Shown here one piece after another: positions 42,241-53,412 of a DNA stretch of 64,000 bases (within the stretch, counting starts at the first letter, position 1; the number at the start of each line of letters is the position of its first letter). Origin of the DNA: Aquanectria penicillioides (taxonomy: Eukaryota; Ascomycota; Sordariomycetes; Hypocreales; Nectriaceae); the NCBI GenBank assembly GCA_003415625.1, contig PYIU01000009.1:2108001-2172000 (forward strand). The letters run 5' to 3'. A program made the translations under genes and the position numbers. The notes below the pieces were generated by a model. That model did no database searches and was not told the origin of the DNA. It worked only from the letters and a program-made list of their open reading frames with translations.

Positions 42241-43570
42241 TGCGGCGTGCGGAGGGCAGCGAGCGAGGCGCGATTGGTAGGGATTGCGCGCTCGCACCCT
42301 TGACGCGCTGCGTTAATGCGTTGGAAATAACGTCAAGCGAAAATCGGACCTCGGGGGGTGGGAGGACGGAGATTCTCGATGCACGGATTTTTTTGTGGTT
42401 GTTGATGTCCAAGACTTGACGTTCCAGCCGGCTCCAATGGGTTGGAATGCGGCTGTCAAGCCCGTGAGCCACTAAACGCCCTGATGCCTGCTGGTGGTGG
42501 CGGGTGCCACGGGCCTGAAGGTTTGGCTGCTGCGGTGCGTCGGAGGAGGAGGCGCCGATTTTTCCGAGAAGTAGCTGCCGAGGGAAAGAACATTCAATGG
42601 AAGGCCCAGAGCAGTGGACGGCCCAATGGCAGCGGCAGGCCTGCACGCAACGGAAGGGCATCCGGGAAGCGGGAAGGGAGGGAAGGGAGGGAAGGGAAGA
42701 GTGGTGGAGGTGGTGGAAGGCCCAGGAAGGGGACCCTAGGGTACGTACCTGACTTAAGTGCGACAAACTAGCACCGATAAAGACCAGCACACAGCCTGGC
42801 CGCGACAGCGAAAGGGCATGGAAAGGAGGGATGAAGGGTTCCGTATGGGGTTTGGGCCACAGTCTGCCGTCCACCAGGGCCCTTTGACACCCAGACGGAC
42901 GGAATGGGCCCAGTTTAAAAAAAAAGAGCGAATACGTGCATGTACCGACACCGCAACTGCAAGCCGCCAGGGCACGTTACCAGGTGCCACGTTTGTACTT
43001 GTACTTGCGGCTTGGGCTGCCCATCCGGCGTCGCAACCCGCCTCAGGCTGGGCCAAAAGGCCACTCTGACATTGTCTCGGTCTGCGTTTGGCTGTTGACG
43101 GAGCCCAAATCAAGCTCTCTTCCTCCCTCTCCTTCACCTCTTCTTTTCTCCCCTTGACCTCCCCGCCCTCATCAGGCGATACATAGAAATCTCCTGGAGG
43201 GAATTCATTCCTTCTCCTCTTGTTCTTATTTCGTCCTTTGTGCATCGCATCGTCTTGGGTTTTGTTTTTTTGGCTTTTGAGCTCATCCCAGCGCCCGCCG
43301 CCAGGCAGGTCATGCACCGCCCCAAGCACCAGTAAGGCAGTGTGTTAGTAAGTCAGTCAGTCGGTGCTTTTTCCTAGCCGTGAGCGACCTCGCCGCAAAT
43401 CGACAACGACTACGACATCAGCCTTTCCTTCGTCTTACTTCTAACTCGACTCGATTTTCCCTTATCCCCCCTTCCCCTCCTTTTCTCTCTCTTCCCTTCT
43501 CGCCAGACTGGCCACTTCTCTGCTTCATCAGCTTGTTGCAGCGTAGTGGCATGCTAGCAGTCTGCCCATC
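42241..43570. other. Divergent spacer between PSD1 and the HERP-like gene
   Basis: Holds both promoters. A GGGAAGGGAGG purine tract lies at about 42670-42730 and a pyrimidine-rich leader at about 43400-43560 before the HERP-like start. Frames here, including a 284-codon minus-strand frame overlapping PSD1 exon 1, are not convincing. Confidence 0.55.
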
Positions 43571-46063
43571 ATGGCTTCCGAGCCCGCCAACTCCCGCCCG
43601 GACGACACCTCCCCCGGTTCCTCGCCCGACCAGCTCACCGTCAATCTCCAAGTCGTGTCACCCTCAGTCGGTGTCAACCGACCATTAATGTTTCCCGATT
43701 TGGCTGCCAACACCACTGTCAAACAGCTCAAAGACAAGATTCGAGACTCCCTTCCCTTGCGACCCGCCGACGAGAACCAGCGATTGATCCATCGCGGCCG
43801 CGCAATCGTCCGCGAGACTGATACTTTGCTCGACATCTTCGGCGCCGATACGGTAAGCCTCCTCTCCCCCACCCTTGTCAGATCATTTCTATAATGTCAA
43901 TGTTCATTGCTAACTTGGGCCGATGCCGTTGTTTGCTTGCAGCTCCGAAACCCCGACCAGCAGACAATTCATCTCGTCATTCGCGACACACAAGACGCCC
44001 ATACTCCCGTTCCTCAAGCTTCAGCTCGCGGCCCCAGCCCAACTGCTGCGACCCAACCTGCGAACCAACCTCGACAGCATGTCCAGCACCAACCGTTCGG
44101 CCCTCAGCCGCCCCCGGGCTTCACCAGGAGGCCCCAGGTCCAGCCAGCATCGAACCCCTTCCCCCAGCCACGCATGCCCTCGCCAGCTCCTGCTCACCAC
44201 ACTCCTGAGCAAGCTGCTGCATTTCAGCATCACCACCAAAACATGACGCAGTGGCTGAATCAGATCCAACGCGAGGCCATGGCCCGGGCCGTTGCCCAGA
44301 ATCAACGTGCCCGAGCTCAGATGGGAATGCGCGGTATCGGCGATCCTGTTGCCGTTGCAGTTCACAACGCGGCTCACAACGCAGCTCACAACGCAGCCCA
44401 CAACGGAATCCATAATGGAATCCATAACGGAATTCATAATGGCATCCATCCCGGAATCCATCCCGGAGTTCACAACGGGCTCCATAATGCGGCCCATAAC
44501 GGAGCCCACAATGGTACCGATAACAGCGGCAGAGCAAGTCCGGCCCCCAGTCACACCATTTATCGCGAGCACGTCGGGCCCAATGGACATACCTACCAGG
44601 TCGAAACAGTGATCCGTACTACAGCGCCTGGTACACCTAGTGGTGGTGGCATGTCCCCGGCTGACGTGCAGGGGATTATCCGAGGGGCGGACGCCAACCA
44701 AGCGGCTCTTGCCATGACCAGTGCTATGCAACGGAGCGCTTCGAGCACCTCGCTGCACCGAACTTTCGCCCAACCCGGAGTTACAACCCCGGCGTACCCC
44801 ATGACGGCCAGCGGGAGGGCCACCCCAGAAGCTGCTGCAGCGGCTCGAGCTGCCGCAGCTGGAGGTAACAACGCAACCAGGCAAGGTGGTCCAGAGGTCT
44901 ACATTCTGTCCTCTCCCGATGGTCCTCGAGCAGTGCTCTTCAACAGTACAGGCTCCGAGACGTACTATACTCCTCGACTGCGAACACAGACGAGCATCCC
45001 GCAACTCAGGCATTCGCACCCATCGGCACTGGGTAACCTCATTTATGAGAGCCAGGGACAAGTTCGGAGCAGACATCACCACCACCACCACCATCACCAC
45101 CGACCGCACTCTCACCCGCCACAGGCTGCCCAGCAACTGCCCCTCCAACAGCAGCAGCAGCAGCAGCAACAACAACAGCAACAACAGCAACCACAGCAAC
45201 AACAAGTCCAGGCGCAGACACAGGCGCAACCGCAGCCACAGCTCCAGCCACAAGCACAGTTGCACCATCGGCATCAACACCAGCTCAACCCACCAGCGCA
45301 ACCGGCAAATGACCAAGCCCAGCTTCCAGATCTAAACCAACCTATTGCTGGTTTGATGCACCATGGCAACCCACCAGCTGCCGCGTTGCCGCCTCTGCTC
45401 ATGCAACTGTGGCCGCATATTTGGCTGGTATTCCGCCTTGCCCTCTTTGTGTGGTTCTTCACCAACCCCAACGCAAGCTGGTCAAGATGGTTCACCATAA
45501 TTTGCATTGCCTTCTTCATTTTCATTTTGAGTACTGGTGTTCTAAATGGAATTCCTGATCACATTTGGCGGCCATTGGGGCGACACCTTGAGAACCTAAT
45601 TCCTATGGAGCAACCCCGTGGAGCTCGAGGGGCTGGCCAAGACCAGCAAAATGCTCCTGTCGCCGAGGAGCCCCAGCCAAACCCTGCCGACATGGCGGCG
45701 AGGCTGGTCCAAGAGCGCCGTGGCGCCGATGGTTGGCTGGTTGCACAGATCAGACGGCTCGAAAGGGCCGGTCTTCTCTTCCTTGCCAGCATTGCTCCAG
45801 GCGTGGCAGAGCGACATATTGCTAATCTCGAGGCAGCAGCTCGAGCAGAGCGAGAACGTAGAGAGGCCGAGGCGGCAGCTGCGGCACAGAACAACGAAAA
45901 TGGCGAAGAAAACAACCAAGAGGGAGAGAATCACGATAATGAGGTAGAGACAAACAACGAGCACGATGCGCAAGAAGAACCTCAGCCCCAGCCTGAGCCT
46001 GCTCAAATGGAGCAAGACAACCGAGGAGACATGCCAGCGAGAGAACAGCTTATTGCAGTATAG
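43571..46063 (+). CDS. HERP-like ubiquitin-like membrane protein
   Basis: Exons 43571-43852 and 43943-46063 (intron 90 nt), 800 aa. Residues about 22-112 are a ubiquitin-like domain: LTVNLQVVSP, TVKQLKDKIRDSLPLRP, QRLIHRGRAIVRETDTLLD then LRNPDQQTIHLVIRD, as in HERPUD1. A long low-complexity middle includes 13 tandem His-initiated tetrapeptides (residues 235-286), a nine-His run and a fifteen-Gln run. Two hydrophobic segments at about residues 585-602 and 613-632 (IWLVFRLALFVWFF, WFTIICIAFFIFILSTGVL) form the membrane hairpin, and the C-terminus is Glu/Asn-rich. In animals HERP supports Hrd1-dependent ER-associated degradation; a similar ER role is inferred from architecture. It lies 780 bp upstream of a deubiquitinase gene in the same direction. 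The symbol is left blank because fungal naming is not settled. Confidence 0.85.
44363..44518 (+). repeat. Thirteen tandem 12-bp units encoding HNxx tetrapeptides
   Basis: Units read HNAA three times, HNGI four times, HPGI, HPGV, HNGL, HNAA, HNGA, HNGT. Codon variation (CAC/CAT, AAC/AAT) shows age, while runs of identical units suggest slippage or unequal crossing-over. Confidence 0.95.
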
Positions 46064-46842
46064 ATATTTGCATCTGAGCGAGGGATCTGTTTACAGGAGA
46101 CATGTAAAATGTATGGGATCAGCGAGACGAGGGATGAGCTTTCAAAACGGAGACAGCGACTCGGCTACGGCAAGCGTTGGATGGAATCTAACGGGAGTTG
46201 GGGTATTGGGTTTTTCTTTTGTTTCCTAGGGACAAATTATCCTTCTCGACAAGAAAGCCTCCCTCAGAAGGGAGGTGGGCGCAGGCCCTTGCATTCGTTG
46301 CTGCAATAAGACGCGACGAGTTTGTTTGCTTGTGAGATTTGGGCGCATAACATGGTGAAGCCGTTTTATAATATCTGGTACTGAGTGGCAATGGCTGCGC
46401 GATTTTGTTCTTGGATAGGGCCATTTGGCGGATTTGGAGAAAAGTGATCGGATTAAGCAGTCAATTCAATGGGTATCTGTGCTAACTAGCGAGGACTGCG
46501 TCTTGAACCAGTGCATTGATGTCGTGATTATCTTGGCCTTGGCGGTCGTCGTCGGCATTGCTGCCTCGAAATTTCTTATCTTATCGGCTCCGAGGTGGGC
46601 AGTGGCGGCGCCGGATGATATCAGACTCTTGCTGGCCAAAGCTCCCTGGAAGAGCTTCCAGCATCAACATCCTTCTCCCACATTCCCGACAATCGCTGCA
46701 GGACTGGATTGCACTGCCATAAGCTTGAGGGTACTGTGCGATCTTGAGAAATTCAGTTTTTGACCCGAAGAGACTCGCCTCTTGGGCTCCCTGCTTCCTC
46801 CGAAATCGCACACAGCTTGCGTAGTAGCTCCAACCCTCAATC
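46064..46842. other. Intergenic spacer
   Basis: Contains the 3' end of the HERP-like transcript and the promoter of UCH37; no supported gene. A 112-codon frame near 46425-46763 has no recognisable features. Confidence 0.5.
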
Positions 46843-47922
46843 ATGAGTGGCGGATGGAACACCAGTATGATGCCTTTCCACTGCATCGCCCTTAGCTATT
46901 GCTGACAAGACTTCTGAATAGTTGAATCCGACGCGGTATGAACTTGTGCATTTCATCTTATTTCTGATCCGCCTGGACTGACTCTATTGCCAGGGTGTCT
47001 TTACTTCGCTCATCGAAAACCTGGGTGTCAAGGATGTCCAGTTCGAGGAGCTCCTTACCCTCGACCCCTCGGAGCTCTTGACCCTCCAGCCCATCTACGG
47101 CGTTATTTTCCTCTTCAAGTACCCGACCGACCAGCCCTATGCTACTCCCGAAGGCCCCCGCGACGGCTCCTTTGACACCGCCGCCTCGGAGAACATCTTC
47201 TTCGCCGCCCAGACCATCCAGAACGCTTGCGCCACCCAGGCCCTCCTCAGTGTCCTCCTGAACAAGACGGCCGATGTAGAAATTGGCGAGCAGCTCCGCG
47301 ATTTCCGCGAGTTCACTATGGTCTTGCCCCCGAGTTCCGTGGCGAGGCCCTCAGCAACTCGGACCTCATCCGCGAGGTGCACAACAGCTTCGCTCGCAGC
47401 AGCCCCTTTGTCGACGAGACACACAAGTCTGGCGAGCCCGAGGATGCTTTCCACTTCATCGCCTACCTCCCCATCAACGGCACCCTCTATGAACTTGACG
47501 GCCTCCAGCCTGCACCCATCTCTCACGGCCCCTGCGACACCGACTCCTTCCCCTTGCGCGTCGTCGAGGTCCTGCAGCGCCGGATCGCCCGATATGAAAC
47601 GTCAGAGATCCGATTCAACCTGCTCGCCATGTGCCGGGACCTGCGACAGCGTGCCCGCGAGTTTGGCGACACCGAACTGCTGGCCCGTGAGGAGCGCAAG
47701 CGCCGTGATTGGCTGTTTGAGAACGCTCTACGTAGACACAACTTTGTGGGCTTCGCGGGCGAGGTCCTGAAGGGTGTTGTGAAGGAGAAGCTGACTAAGG
47801 GCGGCGATGAGGCCGTTGATAAGTGGGTGGAGGAGAGCTTGGAGCGGAGAAAGGCCGACGAACAGGCCCTGCGGAGGGGACGAGGTGGCGGCGGAGACGA
47901 GGATGTAGACATGGATGTATAA
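46843..47922 (+). CDS. uch2: UCH37/UCHL5-type ubiquitin C-terminal hydrolase, frame broken by one base
   Basis: Exons 46843-46864, a 14-nt microexon 46922-46935, and 46994-47922. The joined start MSGGWNTIESDAGVFTSL is the family's diagnostic N-terminus. Catalytic Cys91 is in TIQNACATQALLSVLLNKT, the His in DAFHFIAYLP and the Asp in LYELDGLQPAPI. The C-terminus (IRFNLLAMCRDLRQRAREF) has the ULD-type coiled tail and an Asp-rich end. The frame shifts between FREFTM and PEFRGEALSNSDLI, at ATGGTCTTGCCCCC (47318-47331); one more base (most simply a G in ATGGTC or a C in the C-run) restores a 321-residue protein. UCH37 trims ubiquitin chains at the proteasome. Sequencing error is more likely than a null allele because the rest is perfectly conserved. 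Confidence 0.9.
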
Positions 47923-49135
47923 GTATTTAGATACTTTGTGCGTCAAGAAGAATTGGGCATAGAGACGAGATTATTGATGGAATGATGGTGCATGTACTAT
48001 CACGAGATACCTACTGCGGCCGAGGACGGCATGGATAGACCTTTTTTTGCGCAGGACACTGCCTTGACTTCGTTTGTGTGATACTGCTTAATGATTCTAA
48101 CTGCGCCTTGGAAGGGTGGTAGACGCCAATGACCAAGTGGACATTGTCTTGATTGTGATGATGAATTTTCAATACTTCATTCAGTGGAAAGCGGAAAGGT
48201 CTCGTGTATGCCTCCCTTTTCATAACCCACACACGCCACTTTGAGAGCCTTGCTGGCCATGTAGATGCAAGCAAAAAATGGACGCCAACTAACAACGCTC
48301 TACCCTTTGACCACGCTTATTGAAGCAACTTCGGACGGTGAGCTTAAAAAGGTCGACTGAATGCGTTGGATTAGAGTGCACAAACGTATTGGACGGGCTC
48401 ATGAACGGCCTATCATCGTGTAGAAACTCAAGCTTCAGCCGTCACATGAATGACTCAGTCGACGTCTTTGCAAGGGCAGCCATGACGGCGTACTGCTCGA
48501 AGTCCCCGCACTTGGGTGCTGGATGTTGATCGTCGCCCAGCGCAGAGAGGGTTCAGACTAGAAGTACTTGGTCTCATAGGTGATCATAGTGTTCATCCGG
48601 AGCGTAAAATGCCTTGGAGAGACTAGAAAGGTCTCTGCAGCGTGTCGCGGGCCCTCCAGAGGGGCATGAGCCGAGACATATCAGATCACGTACCCGACAT
48701 GTGATGGTATCGGGAGCGCCGATAATGCCTGCGCCGTGGTGTTTGGGAGGGCTACTAGGAAGTGCCAACTGAAAAAAGATTACGGGAGCCCTAGGACGAA
48801 GAGAATGAGATGGCCCTGAGTGGGCGTTGGAGCGAGCGTACATCGGTAGGCAGCAAAATTGCAAAGTTGGCTCACTTGAGCAATAAAATGTATACTGGCC
48901 TAAAAGTTGGATCCCAGCGTAGGGGCAACACTCCAGTGGTTCGAAATGTAAATTAAGTCGTGAAGCCGTTGTAAGAAGCGCTGACGTTAGAACCGACCAA
49001 CTCGACGAATGACGACGCTGTTTGCTTCGTGGGAAGTGATTAAACTTGTTCTTACCAGTCAAACAAGCATCAATTCTACCTAACTTCTCAGGTATCAAAT
49101 CAACACGTAATGATTTATTGTCCAGATAATACTGC
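47923..49135. other. Spacer between UCH37 and the NLR remnant
   Basis: AT-rich, no supported gene. A minus-strand frame of 174 codons (48574-49098) lies just past the truncated ankyrin end of the NLR, but it shows no ankyrin pattern. This side could hold eroded 3' NLR sequence. Confidence 0.45.
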
Positions 49136-52100
49136 TTAGGATAGAGGTATTATATCATCTATTGCTTCTTTTAGAAGCCAGACAGCTGCCTTTGATCTAG
49201 CCTGTACTGCATAAAGTAGCGGCGTTGCGCCATTATTATCTCTTGCCTCTATATTGGCGTTAGAATCAAGAAGCAGCCTAGCAACTACTTCGTCCTGTGC
49301 GAGATGCAATGCGCTTTGGCCCTCCAAATCTGCGTCGTCAATGTTGACGTCTTTGCTTCCCACTGGCATTTCGACCATAGCTCTCTGTCCCAGCAATGGT
49401 GTTTGCCCCAGAGAATCCTTTTCGTTCAGGCAATTTTTATCTCGAAAAAGAGTGGTTAGGCCCACAAGGCCAAAAAAATGCGGCGAGATGTATACCAGCA
49501 GAGTTCTCTGCTATGCGTCCCCAGTAGTACCGAACCGAACCGTCCATTCTCATTTCTTCGGTTCGCATTGCTTGGTTAGCAGCGGAAACATAAACTTGAT
49601 TTTGAAGGAAAGCCAAGACGAGGCTTTGTGCTTCTGTTGATGCTCGATAATAATGGTGACCCCAATTCTGTGCGGCATACCGATATGGGGAATATTGATG
49701 CAACCGAGCGTCAAGTTCTTCACCCGTTGCACAAAATCCGGTATTGAAACAGTTGAATGATAGGTAAGTGACGCATATCTTCGAAATGTAGGTTTCTGAA
49801 TCTGGGAACCATTTCTTTTGAGTCTGCTCGAGATATTCTTGTGTTGTGTAATGAACCAATCGAATGATGTTGCTTTCTTCATCAATGGTGACCAGCCCTG
49901 CACAGGCTGAGACGATGTCATTGATGTCCGAAATACTATCTCTATCAAGTTTAGACTCGCCAAGCTCAACTGCTAGAGCATGCTGAAGTTCTAAAGTCGT
50001 TAATTATAATCGCCGTTTGGCGCAGGTGATCCATGACAGAGCTTGCATAGCGAGCTCCATCCTGTCGCTTCCTTGGTTGTTGATCCGCTCCATGGTGTTT
50101 TCATAAACTTGGCTATATGTGTTCGCTCCTCTGGGCAGTCCCTCGAGCGTGTGTCTTATAGCTTTGGGGGATCGCTTCTCCTTGAGTGAGTCAAGATGAA
50201 GCAGCACGAGAAGAAACCTGCAGTACAACATCAGTATTCGATTTCTTTTGGTTCCAAGCATGAGATATTGACATACATCCCCATCAGCTGCTTGGGTGAT
50301 GGCTGATTGGACTTGTTCTTGTAGTCCAGGGTCGCGATGCACGAAACGAGGTAGCTGATTCATGCAGTCCTCAAGATATCTTCCTACGTCTTCATCCGCA
50401 GCCCTGATTTCCTTTTGGATGGCGCCGTTGAATTCCGTCCGATTCGAGGCCGGGATTGAACCTTGAAGTGGCAAAGATATTTGACCCACTAACGGTTTGA
50501 AGCCTGAAAACCTCCAATAACCATCTTCCCCGACCACCGTCGTGACACTCATCTAATGCATCGATAACAATGAACACCTTTGAATACATTGCAGTTACTA
50601 GCGGTAGTACCGCTGACAGTTGCTCCAATGACGGCTTACTCCGCTGGCTGTGGGGAGCCTTGCCCCCGTGTTGGTCAAAGAGGGTTTTTACCGGGGCCGG
50701 GAAGGATGACAATCCACCGCTTAACTGAGCTAGTAGACTGGCGAGGAATATTTCGGGCTTCTGGATGTCTTTTTTTTTTTTGGCGAAAATCGCAATATAT
50801 ATATGCAATTCCAACATCATGTTGGTCGCGGAACCGAGACGCAAGGTCATTAATGACTATTGACGTGAGAATTGTTTTACCCGCCCTAGGAATACCCGGA
50901 CAGAATAAGAATAGGGTTTGATTCTCGGTTCTTAGCCAACTCTGGTAATCTGGGGATTTGAGCATCCGGTTCCCAGTCCCAAGATGTCGTCTTCCAAAAT
51001 AATCGTTCTGTTGCGAAGCATAATCTATGGTGCAGAGCCAATCAAGAATGACCTGGTTATCGGCATTTTGCTGCCGGGGTTGAAGCTCGTTGATTGCAGT
51101 CGACACATTTTTTACTTCTTCGAGAATGTCTAATAATACGACTCGTTAGCGATAGAAATTCCTAAATTAAGCACATGATAGTTTGTATTTAATGGAACTT
51201 TTTGAATTTACGAAATCGAAAACGATCTTATTTGTTGATAAGATAGGAGAAGCATCATGTCAGGCAATAGCCTCAAGTGAACCAAAGGAAAACCCGTCAA
51301 GACTGTTTCTTACTTTGGAGTGTTGGCATTCGCTGCACATCGTCCACCGGAACCATCAAAAGAAATTCTTTGGCGAATGCTGCGGCCACGGCGGCGGCAT
51401 GCTCCTGCCAAGACTTGTTTTTGTGTGAGTCTGCGTAGTCGCATATGCCTCGGATGACGATGCAAGCAAAGTCGGTCATAAGCCCTGCGGCCTCCATCTC
51501 GACACACAGAACACCACCGCCAAGTTCTTTGTTGATTCTTCTTCGGACCGCAGTGTCCTTGATGACCTGGTTCCCCGATGCAATCAGACCGTAGTGGACC
51601 CTCATGTCTCTTGGGCTCCTCGAAACGATTTTGGTCTTGTCGCAGAAGCGACACTCGTCCTGGTCTCGTTCAACGTCCGAGTCATACGCATCGTCGCCAC
51701 CATCATCTTCAGCTTGGGGGGAATCTTTGTCAGCCTTGTTGGATGTAGTAACGTGGCTGTAATTGGATCTGAAGAGAACGTCCCGGAGAGACTCGGCGCG
51801 TAGATATTTCGAGGCCAGCTTAGGATATTTCGTCTTCAACTCCTCTAGGTACTCTGGGATCTTGGTCCCATTCATTTCGTGTTCCGACTCAAGTGTTGTC
51901 AACGCCGTTAACAATGCTCGCGGGGGATTGTTCAACGACCCGATCCGTCTGAACCGCCCGCCGTCCTCTGCCTTGCCTAGGTCCCATTGAACAACACCCG
52001 GGTGCTCATTCGTCGGCGTGCTTACGACAACATCGCCTAATCTGACTTTGCCCGGAATACCCCCTCCAATCCCGATCATCATGCCAAATTTGACATTTGG

Positions 52101-52427
52101 AAAGGTGGATATCATCCAAGCTGCAACCGTGGCTGAGGAATTATTTCCGATTACGCCCTTAGGAAGACATGCAATCACAACGTTGTGGTTGCCGATGGAT
52201 CCCAGAGTATAGGCATTGTGGTCCTTTGCAGGTTTGGTGAGAGGTTTATGTTTCTGCTCCAGCATGGCAATTGCCGCGGTCTGCTCTTTGGGCAACGCGC
52301 ACACCCACCCGACTGTATAGTCATCGTGAGTCAACTCTGTCGGATGAGACTCAGCTTGAGCCTTTCTCCTCTTTCTATGGCTGGATGAAGGCCTTTCAGG
52401 GCTCCCAACCTCGCGTCTCTTCGACAT
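49136..52427 (-). pseudogene. Decayed PNP-NACHT-ankyrin NLR
   Basis: Domain order from the 5' end is: nucleoside-phosphorylase-like domain, a 184-nt AT-rich intron (51313-51130), NACHT NTPase (P-loop CPGIPRAGKTILTS; VFIVIDALDEC Walker B), a winged-helix region (HLDSLKEKRSPKAI..., SWITCAKR), LVHYTTQEYLE, and an ankyrin-like end (DLEGQSALHLA, NIEARDNNGATPLL). Lesions: 12 T on the plus strand at 50770-50781 shift the NACHT frame. An extra base lies in the GGG at 50453-50455, and an extra base in CCCC at 50281-50284 beside an intron. An in-frame TAA is at 50004-50006, and a seven-A run at 49471-49477 shifts the ankyrin frame. Sequence is missing between TPLLGQRAMVEM and GSKDVNIDDADLE, and the ankyrin array is cut short. 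Such NLRs act in fungal self/non-self recognition and cell death. This density of breaks in 2.2 kb, compared with two in all other genes, argues for real decay. Confidence 0.82.
51297..52427 (-). CDS. Intact PNP_UDP_1-type nucleoside phosphorylase/nucleosidase domain of the NLR
   Basis: Open for 376 codons if unspliced. The core reads DYTVGWVCALPKEQTAAIAML, then FGMMIGIGGGIPG with VRLGDVVVS (phosphate/substrate loop), VEMEAAGLMTDFACIVIRGICDYADSHKNKSWQ split across the canonical ribose- and base-site region, and AAAVAAAFAKEFL. All family motifs are complete and no stop or shift is present, in contrast to the NACHT part downstream. The N-terminal 30 residues are Arg/Lys/Ser-rich (SSSHRKRRKAQAE), possibly a nuclear signal. 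Read through the donor GTAAGA at 51313, translation ends five codons later, so a free-standing enzyme-like protein could be made. The reaction is presumed cleavage of a purine nucleoside; no substrate can be named. Confidence 0.82.
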   Translation of the reverse strand: MSKRREVGSPERPSSSHRKRRKAQAESHPTELTHDDYTVGWVCALPKEQTAAIAMLEQKHKPLTKPAKDHNAYTLGSIGNHNVVIACLPKGVIGNNSSATVAAWMISTFPNVKFGMMIGIGGGIPGKVRLGDVVVSTPTNEHPGVVQWDLGKAEDGGRFRRIGSLNNPPRALLTALTTLESEHEMNGTKIPEYLEELKTKYPKLASKYLRAESLRDVLFRSNYSHVTTSNKADKDSPQAEDDGGDDAYDSDVERDQDECRFCDKTKIVSRSPRDMRVHYGLIASGNQVIKDTAVRRRINKELGGGVLCVEMEAAGLMTDFACIVIRGICDYADSHKNKSWQEHAAAVAAAFAKEFLLMVPVDDVQRMPTLQSKKQS

Positions 52428-53412
52428 TTTGTATTGTTTTAGACGACCCGTTGTTCCAAGTTGATTAGGAGACTGAGGCTAAAAGCGAAGAGCAGCACTT
52501 TGTCTGCTTGACTCCGACAGCAGCGGAAATAGAAAGAGCTTAAAAACACAATGGGAATGTCACAAGGTACAAATGGTTTCGTGGCTATGTCGAGAAATGA
52601 GAAGATTGCGGGGGGTGAGCTGGAGGCCACAGCCTGATCACAGCCTGATCGCGTATTCCTCCCGATAGAACAAGGCGACCAATTGCAATGGGCCACGTCA
52701 TTGTGGGAGAAATAAAATGCCGCCAATTCTCAACGTCCTTCAGCATCTGAAAAGGTACCTGATTAAGGAGGTTCCTGCATTGGCCGATTGTGGTTTGATT
52801 GTTGGCCTGTCTGTCGCGACACTGCAGGGACGACAAGAGTGTGGAAGACCGGAACACTCGCCTCCAGAGTCTAATCTAATGAAATGGTTTAAATACAACT
52901 AAACGTCCACCAAGATTGCTGAATACATGCCAAGAACAAACCGACCACTACTGGATCGACATGGTGGTTTAGATGGTGCACTGGAATGAACTCGGCGGCC
53001 GCCATAGCTGTCGGGTGTGCTGGACATCATCAGAGGGGGTCAAGGCGTGGGTTGTTGAAGAGGAGAATAGTAAAATGGCCAAGGTACCTTTAGATGCAAA
53101 AATCATTGACTAGCTACCGCAGAATCACACGATGGGAAATTCAGATTCTACTCTAAGGTAGTCATTACCATCGCTTGATATCTGAGGTTATCGGCTAAAT
53201 ACGGACCCATCTCAGTTATACCAAGCAATGCCAAGCAAAACATGTCCCGAAACCAGAACGTTCCCATGTAGGGACCTACATTATCATCATCATCCAGCAG
53301 CAATCCAAGCTCACCAGAATCTTATTTTGGATGTCCAGCAATACCAACATAGCTCATGAAGAAACCGTACATAGAAATACAAACCTATCAACTCTGGGAG
53401 CCGTCCGCTGAG
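52428..53412. other. Spacer between the NLR and the purine permease
   Basis: Contains the NLR promoter and the 3' UTR of azgA. A short direct repeat (CAGCCTGATC, twice) lies at about 52629-52650. No gene. Confidence 0.5.

Noticed and set aside
42020..42874. 284-codon minus-strand frame across the PSD1 5' end
   Set aside because: It is out of frame with PSD1 over the overlap and has no recognisable domain.
44021..45316. 431-codon antisense open frame inside the HERP-like gene
   Set aside because: It is produced by the periodic His/Gln-coding repeats read backwards (Leu/Val/Met-rich low complexity); the plus strand has the domain evidence.
48574..49098. 174-codon minus-strand frame past the NLR end
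   Set aside because: No ankyrin or other repeat pattern; probably random, though eroded NLR sequence cannot be excluded.
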